Both the position numbers and the translations under genes were made by a program. DNA of 64,000 nt from Guillardia theta CCMP2712 (lineage: Eukaryota; Cryptophyceae; Pyrenomonadales; Geminigeraceae). Numbering within the stretch: position 1 is the stretch's first letter; each line of letters starts with the position of its first letter. Of this stretch, positions 11,111-21,430 are shown piece by piece. The notes beneath the pieces were generated by a model. It was not told the DNA's origin. It did not search any database and was given only the letters and a program-made list of their open reading frames with translations. The stretch covers positions 194,072 to 258,071 of the forward strand of contig NW_005434579.1 in assembly GCF_000315625.1 (NCBI RefSeq). Direction: 5' to 3'.

Positions 11111-12270
11111 ATGCACAGAGACGGCTTGATCGATTTCACGGCTGGGAGTGTGTCAGGCCTCGTTGCCGATGGAGCGACCCATCCCATCGACACCATCAGG
11201 ACGAGGCTATGGGTTCAAGGTCCTGCGACAGGGTTGGAGTATCGATATCGGGGGCTGTGGGACGGTTTCCGCGATATTGTGAGGAAAGAGGGTATCAATG
11301 CCCTCTTCAAAGGGTTTGGCAGCGTTGCTCTGCTCACTCCCGTGGCTCATGGGTTGTACTTCGGCTCATACGAGTGGTCGAAGATGAAGTTGCAGTCCAT
11401 GACGACCAAGAGCGGCGCTCGCGTGATGGGTGAGACGTCTGCGCACATGACTGCAGGATTCTTAGCAAACTGTGTGGGAGCATTGATCTGGAACCCGATG
11501 GATGTGGTGAAGCAGAAGCAGCAGGCAGTAGTTGGCGATCTCTACCACGGTCCCGTCGATGGACTGGTCACGATATGGAGGGAGGGAGGCCTCATGCAGG
11601 GGCTGATGCGGGGCTACTGGTCTGGCATCGCCACTTACGGGCCCTTCTCCGCCATCTACTTCATGACGTACGAGCGGTTCAAGCTTGACTGCATGCGGTA
11701 CAAGTTGACTTCGGGCAAGCTTAACACAGCGCATTTCATAGGTGAGCGATACATTTCGCGCTCGTCTCCTGCATCTAACGTGACGTCAGTTGGTGGTTTC
11801 TTCGCTGGTACTGTGGCGGCCATTGCCACTGCCCCGATCGACCTGATCAAGACGAGGATCCAGGCAGAAACAATCTTTCATTGTTGCGGCACGAGGGAAT
11901 GAATGACGTGCGGTTAGGTTTGCGATGGATACCGTGGGGTTGTTCAGACTGCTACAAGGCTGGTGGGTCAAATGTGTCTTTTCTTTCTTACAACTTGATG
12001 ACTCCAGTGTTTCCTTCATCCCCCTTGCACGCTTCTTTCTCTACCGCTCGGGAAACGTACCAGCTCACTTGCTCATGGACGTTGTTGCCAGGTGAAGGAA
12101 GAGGGCGTCGGCATCTTCACCAAGGGGCTCATGGCCCGAGTGATCTGGGTGGCTCCAGGATGGTGAGGTTGAGATGAAAGATGCAAGGGAGATTGATTTT
12201 CTGCAGTGCAATCACCATTGCCGTGTTTGAGGATGTCAAGATTCTCATGGGTGGCAAGCCCTCCCTATGA
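11111..12270 (+). CDS. mitochondrial carrier family (SLC25-type) transporter
   Basis: Five exons (11111..11741, 11790..11863, 11918..11962, 12092..12162, 12207..12270) give 294 residues, the normal size for this family. Three tandem repeats each carry the carrier signature Px[DE]xx[KR]: HPIDTIRTR, NPMDVVKQK and APIDLIKTRIQ. Glycine-rich helices of the family are also visible (GGFFAGTVAA after splicing). These proteins exchange small solutes across the inner mitochondrial membrane. The VVK(Q) pattern in repeat two recalls S-adenosylmethionine carriers and mitoferrins, but I cannot fix the substrate. Introns are tiny (48, 54 and 44 nt) apart from one of 129 nt. The 54-nt intron must start with GC (CAG|GCAGAA) to keep phase. 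The end is convergent with the next minus-strand ORF, about 245 bp away. Confidence 0.88.
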
Positions 12271-12515
12271 TGGCGGACCTTTCTCTTTTCTGTATTTCTG
12301 CGTGTCGTTACTCGTTCTAGTTCATGTTCGTGAGATCAAATCTCATGTGTTTTTCTTTCAATCCACGTTTTTCGATAAGATTTCATGAGATGTTTTGTGG
12401 CAGTTTTTTCCTATTACCATAGAACACTAAAGTTTTCAATACAGATTTTTCTATTCAAACAAAACAAGTGCAAGTTATGTACACACCCTTGTTTACAGGA
12501 AAGAACAAACTAGAA

Positions 12516-13136
12516 TTAAGAGGTCGGCGAGCGCAGGCGTTTCTCCCCCAAGGAGCACACTCTCTCTCCATGCTCACTCTGAGAACCCTCACCAATCATC
12601 AGATTCTGCAAGTTGACACACGCTTGTGAGAGCGACGACAAGCTTGCCGAATCCTTGGCATCGGAGCAGCTCTTCAATCGATCTGGTCGCCGAGCTACGT
12701 CCTTCTCTCGAAGCTGATTGTGACTTTCACTCCTTCTGTTGAGAAACCAGCAGAGCGAACCAACAGAGTCGTCAGAGATATGATCCATGGTCTTTGACCG
12801 TCTCATCTTCCTTGGAGGACTGACCAGATCCATGTCTGGGTTGTCTGACATTGGAGACTCCAACGATGGCTCGATCCAAAGCAGAGGCTTGACCTTCTTT
12901 CCTTCCTTTCTCCTCATTCCTGCAGATCGAAAGTGCATGTGATGAGCTGGCTCTTTTCTCGAATCGGCGATCGGTCCTTGAGCAGAGTTGGAGCTGTCGG
13001 GGGACCCGCTGTCCTTGAGATCAATCGTTATGATCTCTTGGTGTTGTTCGGCGTGTGACTGGCGTGCTTCTCGAATCTTGAATTCAAGTATGTATGGAAT
13101 CTCAACCACAAGAGAAAATATGGAGAGCGCCGCCAA
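12516..13136 (-). CDS. unknown hydrophilic protein, 5' end unresolved
   Basis: An open minus-strand frame of about 200 codons ends at 12516. The block opens with TTG and not ATG, so the real 5' end is probably an acceptor within it. GAATTCAAG and CGATCTGCAG are both possible. The product is rich in Ser, Arg, Lys and Asp with basic clusters (GMRRKEGKK, PPRKMRRSK) that could act as nuclear localisation signals. No domain is recognised. It is convergent with the carrier gene. Confidence 0.4.
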   Translation of the reverse strand: MAALSIFSLVVEIPYILEFKIREARQSHAEQHQEIITIDLKDSGSPDSSNSAQGPIADSRKEPAHHMHFRSAGMRRKEGKKVKPLLWIEPSLESPMSDNPDMDLVSPPRKMRRSKTMDHISDDSVGSLCWFLNRRSESHNQLREKDVARRPDRLKSCSDAKDSASLSSLSQACVNLQNLMIGEGSQSEHGERVCSLGEKRLRSPTS

Positions 13137-13139
13137 GAT

Positions 13140-14240
13140 TTACCGTCGGCACCAGAGATCCAAATCAGGGGAAGGTACGCAAAAGGAGGCGAAGGAAGAA
13201 CGAAAATCCAGAGAGATATGTGGAGGGTCGGATGTCAACGATGGAGGAGGAGAGACGGGGAGAGAGAGAAGGAAGAAGAAGAGGAAGAGGAGGAAGAGGA
13301 AGAGCCGCGACGGAGGGGGACGAGAAGGGTCAGATGCCGCCAGGTGGTCGTGAGATGCGGGCGATTGGGAGGCGATTGGGACGGCAAACCTACCTTCAAA
13401 CAGCACCCCTCCTTTTCTCAGTACCCACCCCATGGGGAACAGATTATGTGTCACCCCTACCCATATAATTACCTTCAATTACCCCTCTATATCAAAGGGA
13501 TTTCTTGAATCAAGATCAGGATGGGTACCATACAGACCACAACCCCTGGTGTTATGTGGCTGTTATACCGTACCCCTCTGGAATACCACGGAAAACCCCC
13601 ACCCCCTACACTACACCAGGGTAGGGTTGACGGTTGTGAAGAACGAGGCCGACTCAACCCACCCTTTAATTTTGTGTCAATATACCCCTCCATTTATGCT
13701 ATAAATAACCCCTACTCAAATATATTTTTGCACCCCCACCCCACGTTTTTACTCCGCTTCCATGTAGATTGTCATGGACCCAATCTTCCAACGGCTACCG
13801 AAGAGGATAATCGAAATAGCACACTTTCAGTTCTTACCTTTTTGTATATCTATTTTAAAAGCTCTCACCAAGAGGTCGGCTCAAAAAACGCCCATCTATT
13901 TTGGCAACCAGTACCCCTAAAAATACCACCCCACCCCCTATATCTCTCTCTGTGTACCCCCTATGGTCCCATGACTTACGCGTTGCATGTCTCAGGATCG
14001 TCCCTCTCCCCCAGTTCGGAATAAGTATGAGTGCAGTAGTCCTCAAACCGCCATTCCTTTTCATAACGCTTTCAGAGTAATTTGAAATTACATTGAAACA
14101 CTTGAATATCTCCGCGGTTTGCTGGTGCTGTAGACCTTACAACAGATCGGACGGTCACGAAGTCACCAATATGGACCCCTATTTTTATTGTTAAAGTACC
14201 CCACCTCTAGACAGTGCTGGGAGTATGACCTCAACTGACG
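13140..14240. repeat. purine tract and C-rich ACCCC-type island
   Basis: 13190-13330 is a purine-rich stretch (GAAGAGGAAGAGG). From 13390 to 14010 TACCCC, ACCCCACCC and CCCCTA words recur on the plus strand. No credible gene. It leads straight into a GC-rich island. Confidence 0.5.
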
Positions 14241-14249
14241 TTCTTATCC

Positions 14250-15450
14250 ATCTGTACGATAAGGCGTTGCCAACTTGAGACTTTTAACGCTTCGGAGTCC
14301 TGGGAGGCCGTGACAGCTTTAGCGCGTGCCCGCCACCGGGCATCTGCCCGACTCGTGCCGGGCCTGAAAGGTGACTCACGGTTGATACCGCCGGAAGTGA
14401 CGGCGGGTCGTACCGTAGTACTGATTTTTAACTCAACTTAACTTTGAGTAAACGGAACTTGCGTGACTTGCCTGTGCCACCGTGCCGTCACTCCGAGCCG
14501 CGGCGGCGCAGTGCGGCGGCCGCGGGGCGGCCGCCGGTTCCGACTCGTCCAGTTTCGCTGCCGCTCCGACCGTCTCATTCCGACAAGCCTTGAAGCCGCT
14601 GAGCCGCTGAGCTGCAGTCACCCGTGCACTGCACTCGGATGCCGCCAGAGTGCCGCAGTGCCGCGCGGCGCGCGGCGCGGCCGGGAACTCAGTGACTTGT
14701 GACCGGCAGTTGGAGGCTGCCCCCTGCCAGGCGGCGCCCAGGCTGAGTACGCCCGGCCCGGGTGACAGTCTGTCACACGAGCCCGAACTTCGGAAGTTGG
14801 AGTCGACTGGCACTCGGGCCGACTCGCCGGGCCCGGCGAGTCTCCCGGAGTCCGCCGGGTGGCCGCAGTGCGGCCACTGAGTGACTGACTGTCGGGCCGC
14901 AGTGGCCGTGCCGTCGCCGGACCGGGACGCTGCGGCCTGAGCCTCTCCGTCACTGTCTGCCTGCCAGGGCCGCCGGCCCGGGGCAGGCTAGGCTTGCGCC
15001 GGGCCCGGCGCCGGGCCCCGGCGGCCGCCCGGGCCTCACTGGCCCGGCGGGCCTCAGGCCCGGGGCCGGCCCGCAGTGACTCCGGGGGTCCGGATCGGAT
15101 CATTCATCACTCAGGTCACCCGGCCAACTTAAACTTAACTTGCGTCACGGTGGCAGGGCGGCCCGGCGGCGCAGCCTGACCCGCGGGGCCGGCCGCGCCG
15201 GCCCGGGCCGGACTCCGGAAGCGCCCCCGGGCCGGTGACACCGGGCCGACTCGTGCCGCGCCCGGTGATGCCGATCGGATCGGACTTAGCCTCACGCCGA
15301 GTCATGGCTATCAATGGGCAGGGCCCGGCTGACTCCGGCGGACCGTACTACGGTAGGCTCATCCCGGGCCCCGGGCCGGGCCGGCCGGGCCGCCCGGCGC
15401 CGCGGGCCCGGCGAGCCGCCACTCGGAGGCGCCGGACTCTCGGGAGTCGG
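14250..15450. repeat. GC-rich island 2 (largest)
   Basis: About 1.2 kb of extremely GC-rich sequence made of recurring short words (GTGAC, GGACTC, CCGGGCC, GCCGCAGTG). At its left end, 14420-14452 contains an inverted copy of the CAAAGTTAAGTTAAAA / TCAGTA motif. Another inverted partial copy, TTAAACTTAACTT, is at 15130. Open frames here reflect a lack of AT and not coding. Confidence 0.55.
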
Positions 15451-15508
15451 TGTATTCATAGAACTGTAGGGGGTGGGGTGGGATAATCAAGGAAGAGCAC
15501 GTGCGATC

Positions 15509-15634
15509 ATGCCCAAGGACAACGATGGTGAGGGGGAAGAAAGGGAAGGGGGAGGGGGGGATGGGAGGATGTGAAGTATGGGCTATGCTGATGCTGAAGA
15601 TGCTGAGGAAGACGGAGATGACCATGGAGATGGA

Positions 15635-15665
<31 letters not shown>

Positions 15666-15969
15666 ATGATGATGGAGATGATGATGGAGATGATGGAGAT
15701 GATGATGATGGAGATGATGATGGAGATGATGATGGAGATGATGGAGATGATGATGATGGAGATGATGATGGAGATGATGATGGAGAAACTGACGGGGATC
15801 GGTAGCTTAAGCATAACATGACATTTTTGTCCATAGCCACTGCTCGACGAAGCTCGAGAAGGGATGCGAAACCATATTCAACAGACAAGGTACATACAAG
15901 AGCCACGTGGGGCGTTGCTTGACGTGTGGATCAGGCTGGAGCAGTTGCAAGGATGCTGGAAGACGATGA
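15509..15969 (+). CDS. candidate acidic zinc-finger protein (C2HC type), overlaps PNO1 start
   Basis: Exons 15509..15527, 15600..15801 and 15837..15969 join in phase to 117 codons. A short start (MPKDND) is followed by about 60 residues of almost pure Asp/Gly from a GATGATGGA repeat. Next comes a segment matching the C2H2 finger spacing C-x3-F-x5-Y-x2-H-x3-C (CETIFNRQGTYKSHVGRC), with one more Cys seven residues before it and a CLTCG after. The stop lies 17 bases inside the PNO1 reading frame as I start it. The second intron would be only 35 nt, shorter than any other here, so the model is doubtful. Alternatively these exons are PNO1 5' UTR or N-terminus in another frame. Confidence 0.35.
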
Positions 15970-17205
15970 GGAGATAGTCAACGTCATTGACGGGAAGGAG
16001 CTAGAGAAAGCCGCGGTAGATATCGTCAGCAACCGCCCAGTCGCATGCTCACTGTTCTCTCTCGATTGCAGGAGGCCAACCGCCATGCGAGTGAGGAGCA
16101 GGAGGAAGAGGAAGTGGACGAGTCGAAGCCCAGCTTTGGGGAGATCAGCGCAAAGGATGTGAATGTAAGGCTCCTGACCTGCCTCGATCCCCGAGCTGAG
16201 AATTGCCTCCAGGGAGGAAAGATAGAATTCCGCAGGGTTGCTGTCCCCTCCCACCGTTTCACACCTCTGAAAGAGTGAGAAAATCGTTCCCTCCCCTCCC
16301 TCCCCTCCCTCCCCTCCCTCCCCTCCCTTTCCTTCCTCGCCCCTCCCTCCGTCACTCCCTCCTTCTTCTTACCCCCATCCCTACCCGTCCTCCGTCCCCT
16401 CCCTTCTCCTCCCTCTACTTCTTCTCGGTGAGCATTCGCTCGTGACCTGCTCGAGCAGGAAATGGATGGAGATATATGACCCTATCGTGAAGCACATGAA
16501 GTTACAAGTCAGGATGAACCTCAAAACAAAGTCCGTGGAGCTGCGAGTAAGGCATTTACCTGCTGTCACTTTGAATAACGCATCCTTTTCCTCCCTCCTC
16601 CCTCTCCCCTCCCTTCCCCTCCCCTCCCTTGCTCGATGCTTTTCCTTTCCGTTCTCTCTCCCCTCCTGCAGACCTCGGAGTATACCGAAGACATCTCTGC
16701 CCTGCAAAATCTGCTGACTTCGTCAAGGCCTTCATCTTGGGCTTTGAGGTCCAGGTGAGGAGAGAGGAGGAGGCGAGAGGGTGCTGGAAGGAGGGGCGAG
16801 GATGATGTTTTTTGTTATGGAATCTCGTTAGTCTGATGTCGATGAAGCTACTCTGCAAAAGATCTTTCTGAGCCTTTCTGTGCTGCTTGTCCCCCCGGAC
16901 CAGTTGAGAGAGTTTTGTTGGTGACACCATGACAGGATGCCATTGCCCTGCTCAGGTTGGATGACCTGTATATCGACACATTCGAGGTGAAGAAGAAAAG
17001 GAGGGGAGGGGAGAGGAATGGGAAGGGAATGGGAGGACAGGAACGGAGGGCAAGGAAGGGGGGCAAGGAAAGAGGAGGAGAAGACTGGAAGGTAACATAG
17101 GCATTCTATCCAGATCAAAGACGTGAAGCCTTTGCACGGGGATCATCTTTCACGAGCCATCGGAAGAATCGCAGGTGATTATGCACCCAAAACAATCGAT
17201 TTGTC

Positions 17206-17253
<48 letters not shown>

Positions 17254-17884
17254 CCTGCTCCTGCCCTCCCCCCCCCCTCCTCCTCTCGTCACCCCGCCTG
17301 CCACGGCTTTGGTCATCCTCGTTGACCTCTAGCTGCCAATTTTTCTTTTGTGGGGAAGAAAATCTGCTGAATCAAAGCGTCGAGGCCTCTGGTCGCCTCC
17401 GACGTGCAACTCCATGCGCATAATTCCATCAAATCCTCCTCTTCCTCCTCTTCCTCCTCTTCCTCCTCTTCCCCCACTTCCCTCATTTTTACTGAGATTT
17501 TCATCAGGGAAGGGAGGAAAGACGAAGTTTGCCATCGAGAACTCTACTCGTACGCGTATCGTCCTTGCAGACAGCAAAATTCACCTGCTCGGTATGAGGG
17601 GGAAGTAAAAGAGTTGGAGGAGGGGAGGGGAGGGGAAGGGAGGGGAGGGAGGACAATGTGAAGGAGAGGGGAGGATGCGGTGAAGGAAGCAAGAGGAAGA
17701 GTGACTGGTGGACCAGGTTCGTTCAGCAATATCAAGATTGCTCGAGATGCTGTTTGTGATCTGATCCTTGGAACTCCTCCGGTTTGTTCTTATCTTGTTA
17801 TTCTCTTTCAATGACAACAGACGGCAGGGCAAAGTTTATACAAAACTGAGAACGATAGCAAGCAGACTGAAAGAAAGATTCTAG
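15953..17884 (+). CDS. PNO1: PNO1/Dim2, KH-domain 40S ribosome assembly factor
   Basis: Ten exons: 15953..16015, 16072..16164, 16213..16274, 16459..16546, 16672..16754, 16936..16986, 17114..17174, 17508..17591, 17717..17781 and 17828..17884. They encode about 235 residues. Family landmarks in order are VPSHRFTPLKE, KWMEIYDPIVKH, SADFVKAFILGFEV, LLRLDDLYIDTFE, DVKPLHGDHLSRAIGRIAG, GKGGKTKFAIEN, TRTRIVLADSKIHLLG and the C-terminal ASRLKERF. PNO1 partners the endonuclease NOB1 in nucleolar and cytoplasmic 18S rRNA maturation, and its KH fold includes the conserved GRIAGKGGKTK loop. Exon 5 has A4 at 16706-16709 where five A are needed to stay in frame, so as written the gene has a one-base frameshift. 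The start is the first in-frame ATG. An upstream exon is possible. The gene is convergent with the RING gene. Confidence 0.9.
17205..17275. repeat. (CTGCTC)n tract in PNO1 intron 7
   Basis: CTCCTG hexamer repeats followed by a C-run, inside the 333-nt intron 17175-17507. A second CTTCCTCCT tract at 17437-17470 precedes the acceptor. Confidence 0.75.
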
Positions 17885-18088
17885 TGTGTTGTTGTGATAG
17901 TAAACCCCTTCTTTTCTTCCTCCGTTGTCTGCTGCTGCTACTCCTCCTCCTCCTCCTCCTCCTCCTCCTCCTGGTCTACAGCTGCCCTTCTCTGGTGCAG
18001 TCTTTTCCTCTCTTCATTCTCTGGCTATCTTGCTCCTTCCTTTACATCATTACACATCGCGCCAAACCTCCTCCGTCCTGCAAACTTT

Positions 18089-19372
18089 TCAATTTGTCTT
18101 CTGCTACCACAGGACAGAAAACAAGAGCAGGGGAAACGCCTCACCTGCTCCTCGACCTGCTCCTCGACACGCTCTTCCTCCTCCCTTCCTCCTCCTGCTG
18201 CTGCTCCCATGTTCCTCTTGCAAGCAAGCAGCGTCAGCCGTCCGCTCCAGTGGTCGGCGCCTTACCCTCGTCTGCCGGATGCTCTCCAGCCATTCCTCGC
18301 GCCTCCCCCAGCTCTCAGGGCAGTGCTCGGGGGGAACTGACAGAAGTGTGAGACGGCCGTGTGATCTCTTCCTCTCTACTAGATTCTTGTGATCTCTTCC
18401 TCTCTACTAGATTCCCACTTCCTCGCTGCTTATTCACTCCTCTTGTGCTCCTTCTCTCCTATCTTCTCCTGATTTTCTCCCTTCTCCTCTTCTCCTTTCT
18501 TCTGCTTCTCTGTAGCTCTCTGCTAATCCCTTCCCCCCCCCCCCTCCCCCCCTCCTCTGCTACNNNNNNNNNNNNNNNNNNNNNNNNNNNNNNNNNNNNN
18601 NNNNNNNNNNNNNNNNNNNNNNNNNNNNNNNNNNNNNNNNNNNNNNNNNNNNNNNNNNNNNNNNNNNNNNNNNNNNNNNNNNNNNNNNNNNNNNNNNNNN
18701 NNNCTCCTCCTCCGAATTTCTCCCTCCCAGCTCCCACTCCCATCTCTGACATGTTCCCCAAACACTCCTCTCCCCGCATCCCAAATTCTGTCCCCTGCCC
18801 CTCAACACCAAAAACGATCCTCCTTGCTTCCTCCTCTCCTCCACCACCTCTTTCTATGATAACTTGGATACACTCGGTGCAGTACTGGACTGTCGAGGAA
18901 GCATTGCCGCAGCAAGGGAGCTCTGCACGCTCCTTCTCTGTCAGCGGATCGTAGCAGATGGCGCAAACCCTCCCCTCCTCCTCGCGCCCTGCTGCTCGCG
19001 CCGTCACTCAGGGGGGATGATACCGAGAAAGAAGAACCTCCCACGTCCTCCTTGCGCGCAAGAACGAGGTTGCCAGGCTCGACGAGGAGGGTTTCCTCCC
19101 CAACTTGAACCTGGCAAGGCGACAGCGAGTCATTGTGTGCAGGCGCATGTAGCGAGCAGGAAAGACCTTGAACCTCTCTCCTGTCTCCAGCACGACTCCT
19201 GACTTGCCGTTGTATCCCTCCTGCCAGTTAGCGTGTGATCGGATCCTTGTCCTCACAAGCTTCAGGCTGCTACCTCAAGGCCTTGGATCATGACTTCGCT
19301 CCCTGCTGTCAGATCTGCCGCGTCTGATGTCAGCCAGCCATGGAGACTGCACTCTACCCGACCTGACGACAT
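18089..19372 (-). CDS. RING-type zinc-finger protein with SH3-like N-terminal module
   Basis: Exons 19274..19372, 19167..19220, 19038..19110, 18848..18988, 18266..18336, 18145..18216 and 18089..18103 join in phase to 174 residues. The first 80 residues resemble a small SH3-like barrel (VMIQGLE, YNGKSGVVLETGE, TLLVEPGNLVLAR). After that comes CAICYDPLT ... LPCCG ... YCTECI, a cysteine array of RING or related treble-clef type. His and later ligands may lie in the next exon (PPEHCPESW). Such proteins usually act as E3 ubiquitin ligases or adaptors, which is inference. The last exon (QKTN) is tentative. Introns are 41-56 nt except 18337-18847, which contains the N gap and a tandem duplication at 18359-18415. 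The start ATG at 19372 is chosen because the module begins there. Confidence 0.6.
18564..18703. other. assembly gap (140 N)
   Basis: N run flanked by poly-C and CTCC sequence, inside the large intron of the RING gene. Confidence 0.99.
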
Positions 19373-20160
19373 TACTCGATTGATTAGAAACGAATTCTGG
19401 TACAGGTCCTGCGACTGAATGTCAGTGAAAAGCAGCGACGTCGATGCGCTTTCTGATATTGAACCGAATGAAAGACGATCCGACAACTCACGATCTTCAT
19501 TCAGACCTCCTTCATTGTCTCTTCCCTCTCCCCATTGCTCCTCTCCCCTTCGACAGGCTGACTCTAAATTTGCGCATCTTCCATTCGCAATGCGCATGCC
19601 GTCTGCCATCCCTTCCCAACCTCTGCTCGCTCCCTTGACAATCCCTTTCAATGCATCTCAATGGTTTCTCAAGTTTGTTCACGCCTCCTCGATCGCTTGT
19701 TCGGTCGCTCCTCCTCCCCCTCCCCCCTCCCCTCCCTCCCTCCCTCCCTCCCTCCCTCCCTCCTCTTCTCTTCTCTTCTGTGCGTTGGGTCCTACCTGTC
19801 TCCTCTGCTCTGTTTCTCTCCCCTCCCCCTTCCCCTCCCTTGCACTTGATGTCGCCATGATCAGCGCCTAGCGCAAGCACAATGGTACTAAAATTTACTC
19901 AAATGGCTTTCCCAATTTCAGTTGAACTTACAGAATTCACCTAAAATGTTATTTTAGCTGAATTTGTTCATCGTGAAACGTTGAGTTCGAATTGCGCCTG
20001 TGCATAAATTGAGGTGAGCCCGCAAGAAAACAGAGCGAGGATATCCAAAATTGGCAAAACCATGCTATCTTTGGCTTTATACAAATATTATAATTTCGAG
20101 ATGAAATTTGGAAAAGACACATATTATCTTGAACCCCTTGCGATTGTTAAGTTAAGATCA
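19373..20160. other. intergenic: CTCC tract then AT-rich sequence
   Basis: 19480-19860 is pyrimidine-rich with a (TCCC)n run at 19730-19765. Parts may be 5' UTR or upstream exons of the RING gene, since the minus frame stays open to about 19650. 19880-20160 is AT-rich with no ORF. Confidence 0.4.
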
Positions 20161-20530
20161 GTCACAGTTTACTTCCGACCGTCCGACACCTAGTAGGTGA
20201 CTGAAATCATCAAAGTTAAGTTAAAAATCAGTACGAGCGGGGTACTACCACTTAGTAGCCTCAGTACTAGGAGTAGTACGTGTCAGTGTGTGAGAGCTAC
20301 TAGTAGTGACTCCGATGATGGGCCAGTGGCGGCCGGCGGCCGCCGAGCCTCCGCCGGAGACTCGGAAAGGTTAAGTTAAAAACGAGTATCGGAGGACAAT
20401 GAGGAGAGGCTCAACGAACGTTTACACGCGGCGGCCGCGTCACCGTGGACTCGCCAGAGGGTGACAGTGGCCGGGAAGCCTGCCCGGCCGATTGGACCGG
20501 CGGGCCTGCGCGGATCAGACTAGGGAATCA
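20160..20530. repeat. GC-rich island 3 with two motif copies
   Basis: It contains CAAAGTTAAGTTAAAA at 20214 and a second variant, GTTAAGTTAAAAACGAG, at 20370. The second is followed by GGAGGACAATGAGGAGAGGC, as in the dispersed element. GC-rich words of the same kind as in other islands surround them. Confidence 0.5.
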
Positions 20531-20555
20531 AAAAGGTTGTCCTCTTGACGAGACA

Positions 20556-20627
20556 TTCTCCCACCGGGAATCGAACCCGGGTCTCGTGGGTGAAAACCAC
20601 GTATCCTAACCGCTAGACGATAGGAGA
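20556..20627 (-). tRNA. tRNA-Glu (anticodon TTC)
   Basis: Read on the minus strand, a 72-nt cloverleaf. The acceptor stem TCTCCTA pairs with TGGGAGA (one T-G pair). The D-arm contains TAGCGGTTAGGATA. The anticodon loop is TTTTCAC, giving anticodon TTC. The T-arm CCGGGTTCGATTCCCGG includes the B-box GGTTCGATTCC. The discriminator base is A, CCA is not encoded and there is no intron. Size and anticodon are standard for a nuclear tRNA-Glu. Confidence 0.95.
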
Positions 20628-20639
20628 GGATAACAATAA

Positions 20640-21060
20640 GTGGCCCCTACCTGTATATGTACTGGGGTACCCCCTTGCAAGGTTGCTCAACCACAACCCC
20701 TCAACCCTCTCAATTATGTACCCTACCCCTCGTACCAAGTTTTACTGCCGCTGCTTTGTGGTAGGGGAAGGGGTGTATTGAGTTTCGGTGGTGGGTGAAG
20801 GGTGGGTGGGTGGGTGAAGGGTGGTGGGTAGGGGAAAGGAGAACCATGGCGTTCGTACGACGGTGGAAGGTGAAGATGCTGGAAAGAAGCATGTGGAGGA
20901 GGTTGGAGGAGGAAGGGGAAGAGGATTAGTGTGGATACGAAGGGAAGGAAGGAGGGGGAAATGATGTGAGAACCGTGTTCGGACTCGTGAGGAAAGGGAG
21001 GGGAAGAACAAAATTTGGCGAGACTGAAGAGGTTGATCTCGGGATGACAAGTATTATGGA
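20640..21060. repeat. C-rich then G-rich island
   Basis: 20640-20730 has TACCCC/CCCTAC words. 20750-21000 switches to GGGTGGGTGGG and GGAAGG words, so the two halves form a loose inverted arrangement. No gene seen. 21061-21430 has no clear ORF, although GCTCCGCATGCTGC at about 21272 follows an acceptor-like CATTTACAG and could be a 5' exon of the methyltransferase gene. Confidence 0.4.
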
Positions 21061-21430
21061 GTCACTTGCTGAATTTTCCTCCTCCTGGTTCACTTACTCA
21101 ATTGCTGTGAGTCTTTAGCAACATGGTGTATCTCAACATTGATGCGATCATGCCATCATTCTTGTCTGCGCGGATCTTGCTTCTGACGTTCGACACCAGG
21201 ATCTTGAAGAACAATCCAAAGACAAGAAGAAAGAGGAGAGGGGACGATTTACTGTAGGCATGCATTTACAGGCTCCGCATGCTGCTAACAGTCTACCAGG
21301 GGAAGGTCTGCTGGTCGTGGTTGAAGAGGAGGGACGAAACTTGTTGTTGCAGCGAGGCAGGTGAAGCAGGCAGATGGTCGGAGAGGGCTGCTTTCAACGC
21401 TGATGGCAACAGGCAAGGGGGAGCTCAAGC

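Noticed and set aside
13390-14010. C-rich islands considered as internal telomere arrays
   Set aside because: Unit length and sequence vary from word to word and no regular telomere-type unit can be fixed.
14433-15486. Overlapping Pro/Arg/Ala-rich frames in the GC-rich island
   Set aside because: Stops are rare because A+T is rare. No domain, start context or splice pattern is visible.
15501-15821. Frame rich in Met and Glu over the GATGATGGA repeat
   Set aside because: The Asp/Gly frame joins in phase to a zinc-finger-like segment, while the Met/Glu frame is a repeat by-product. It remains a weak alternative N-terminus of PNO1.
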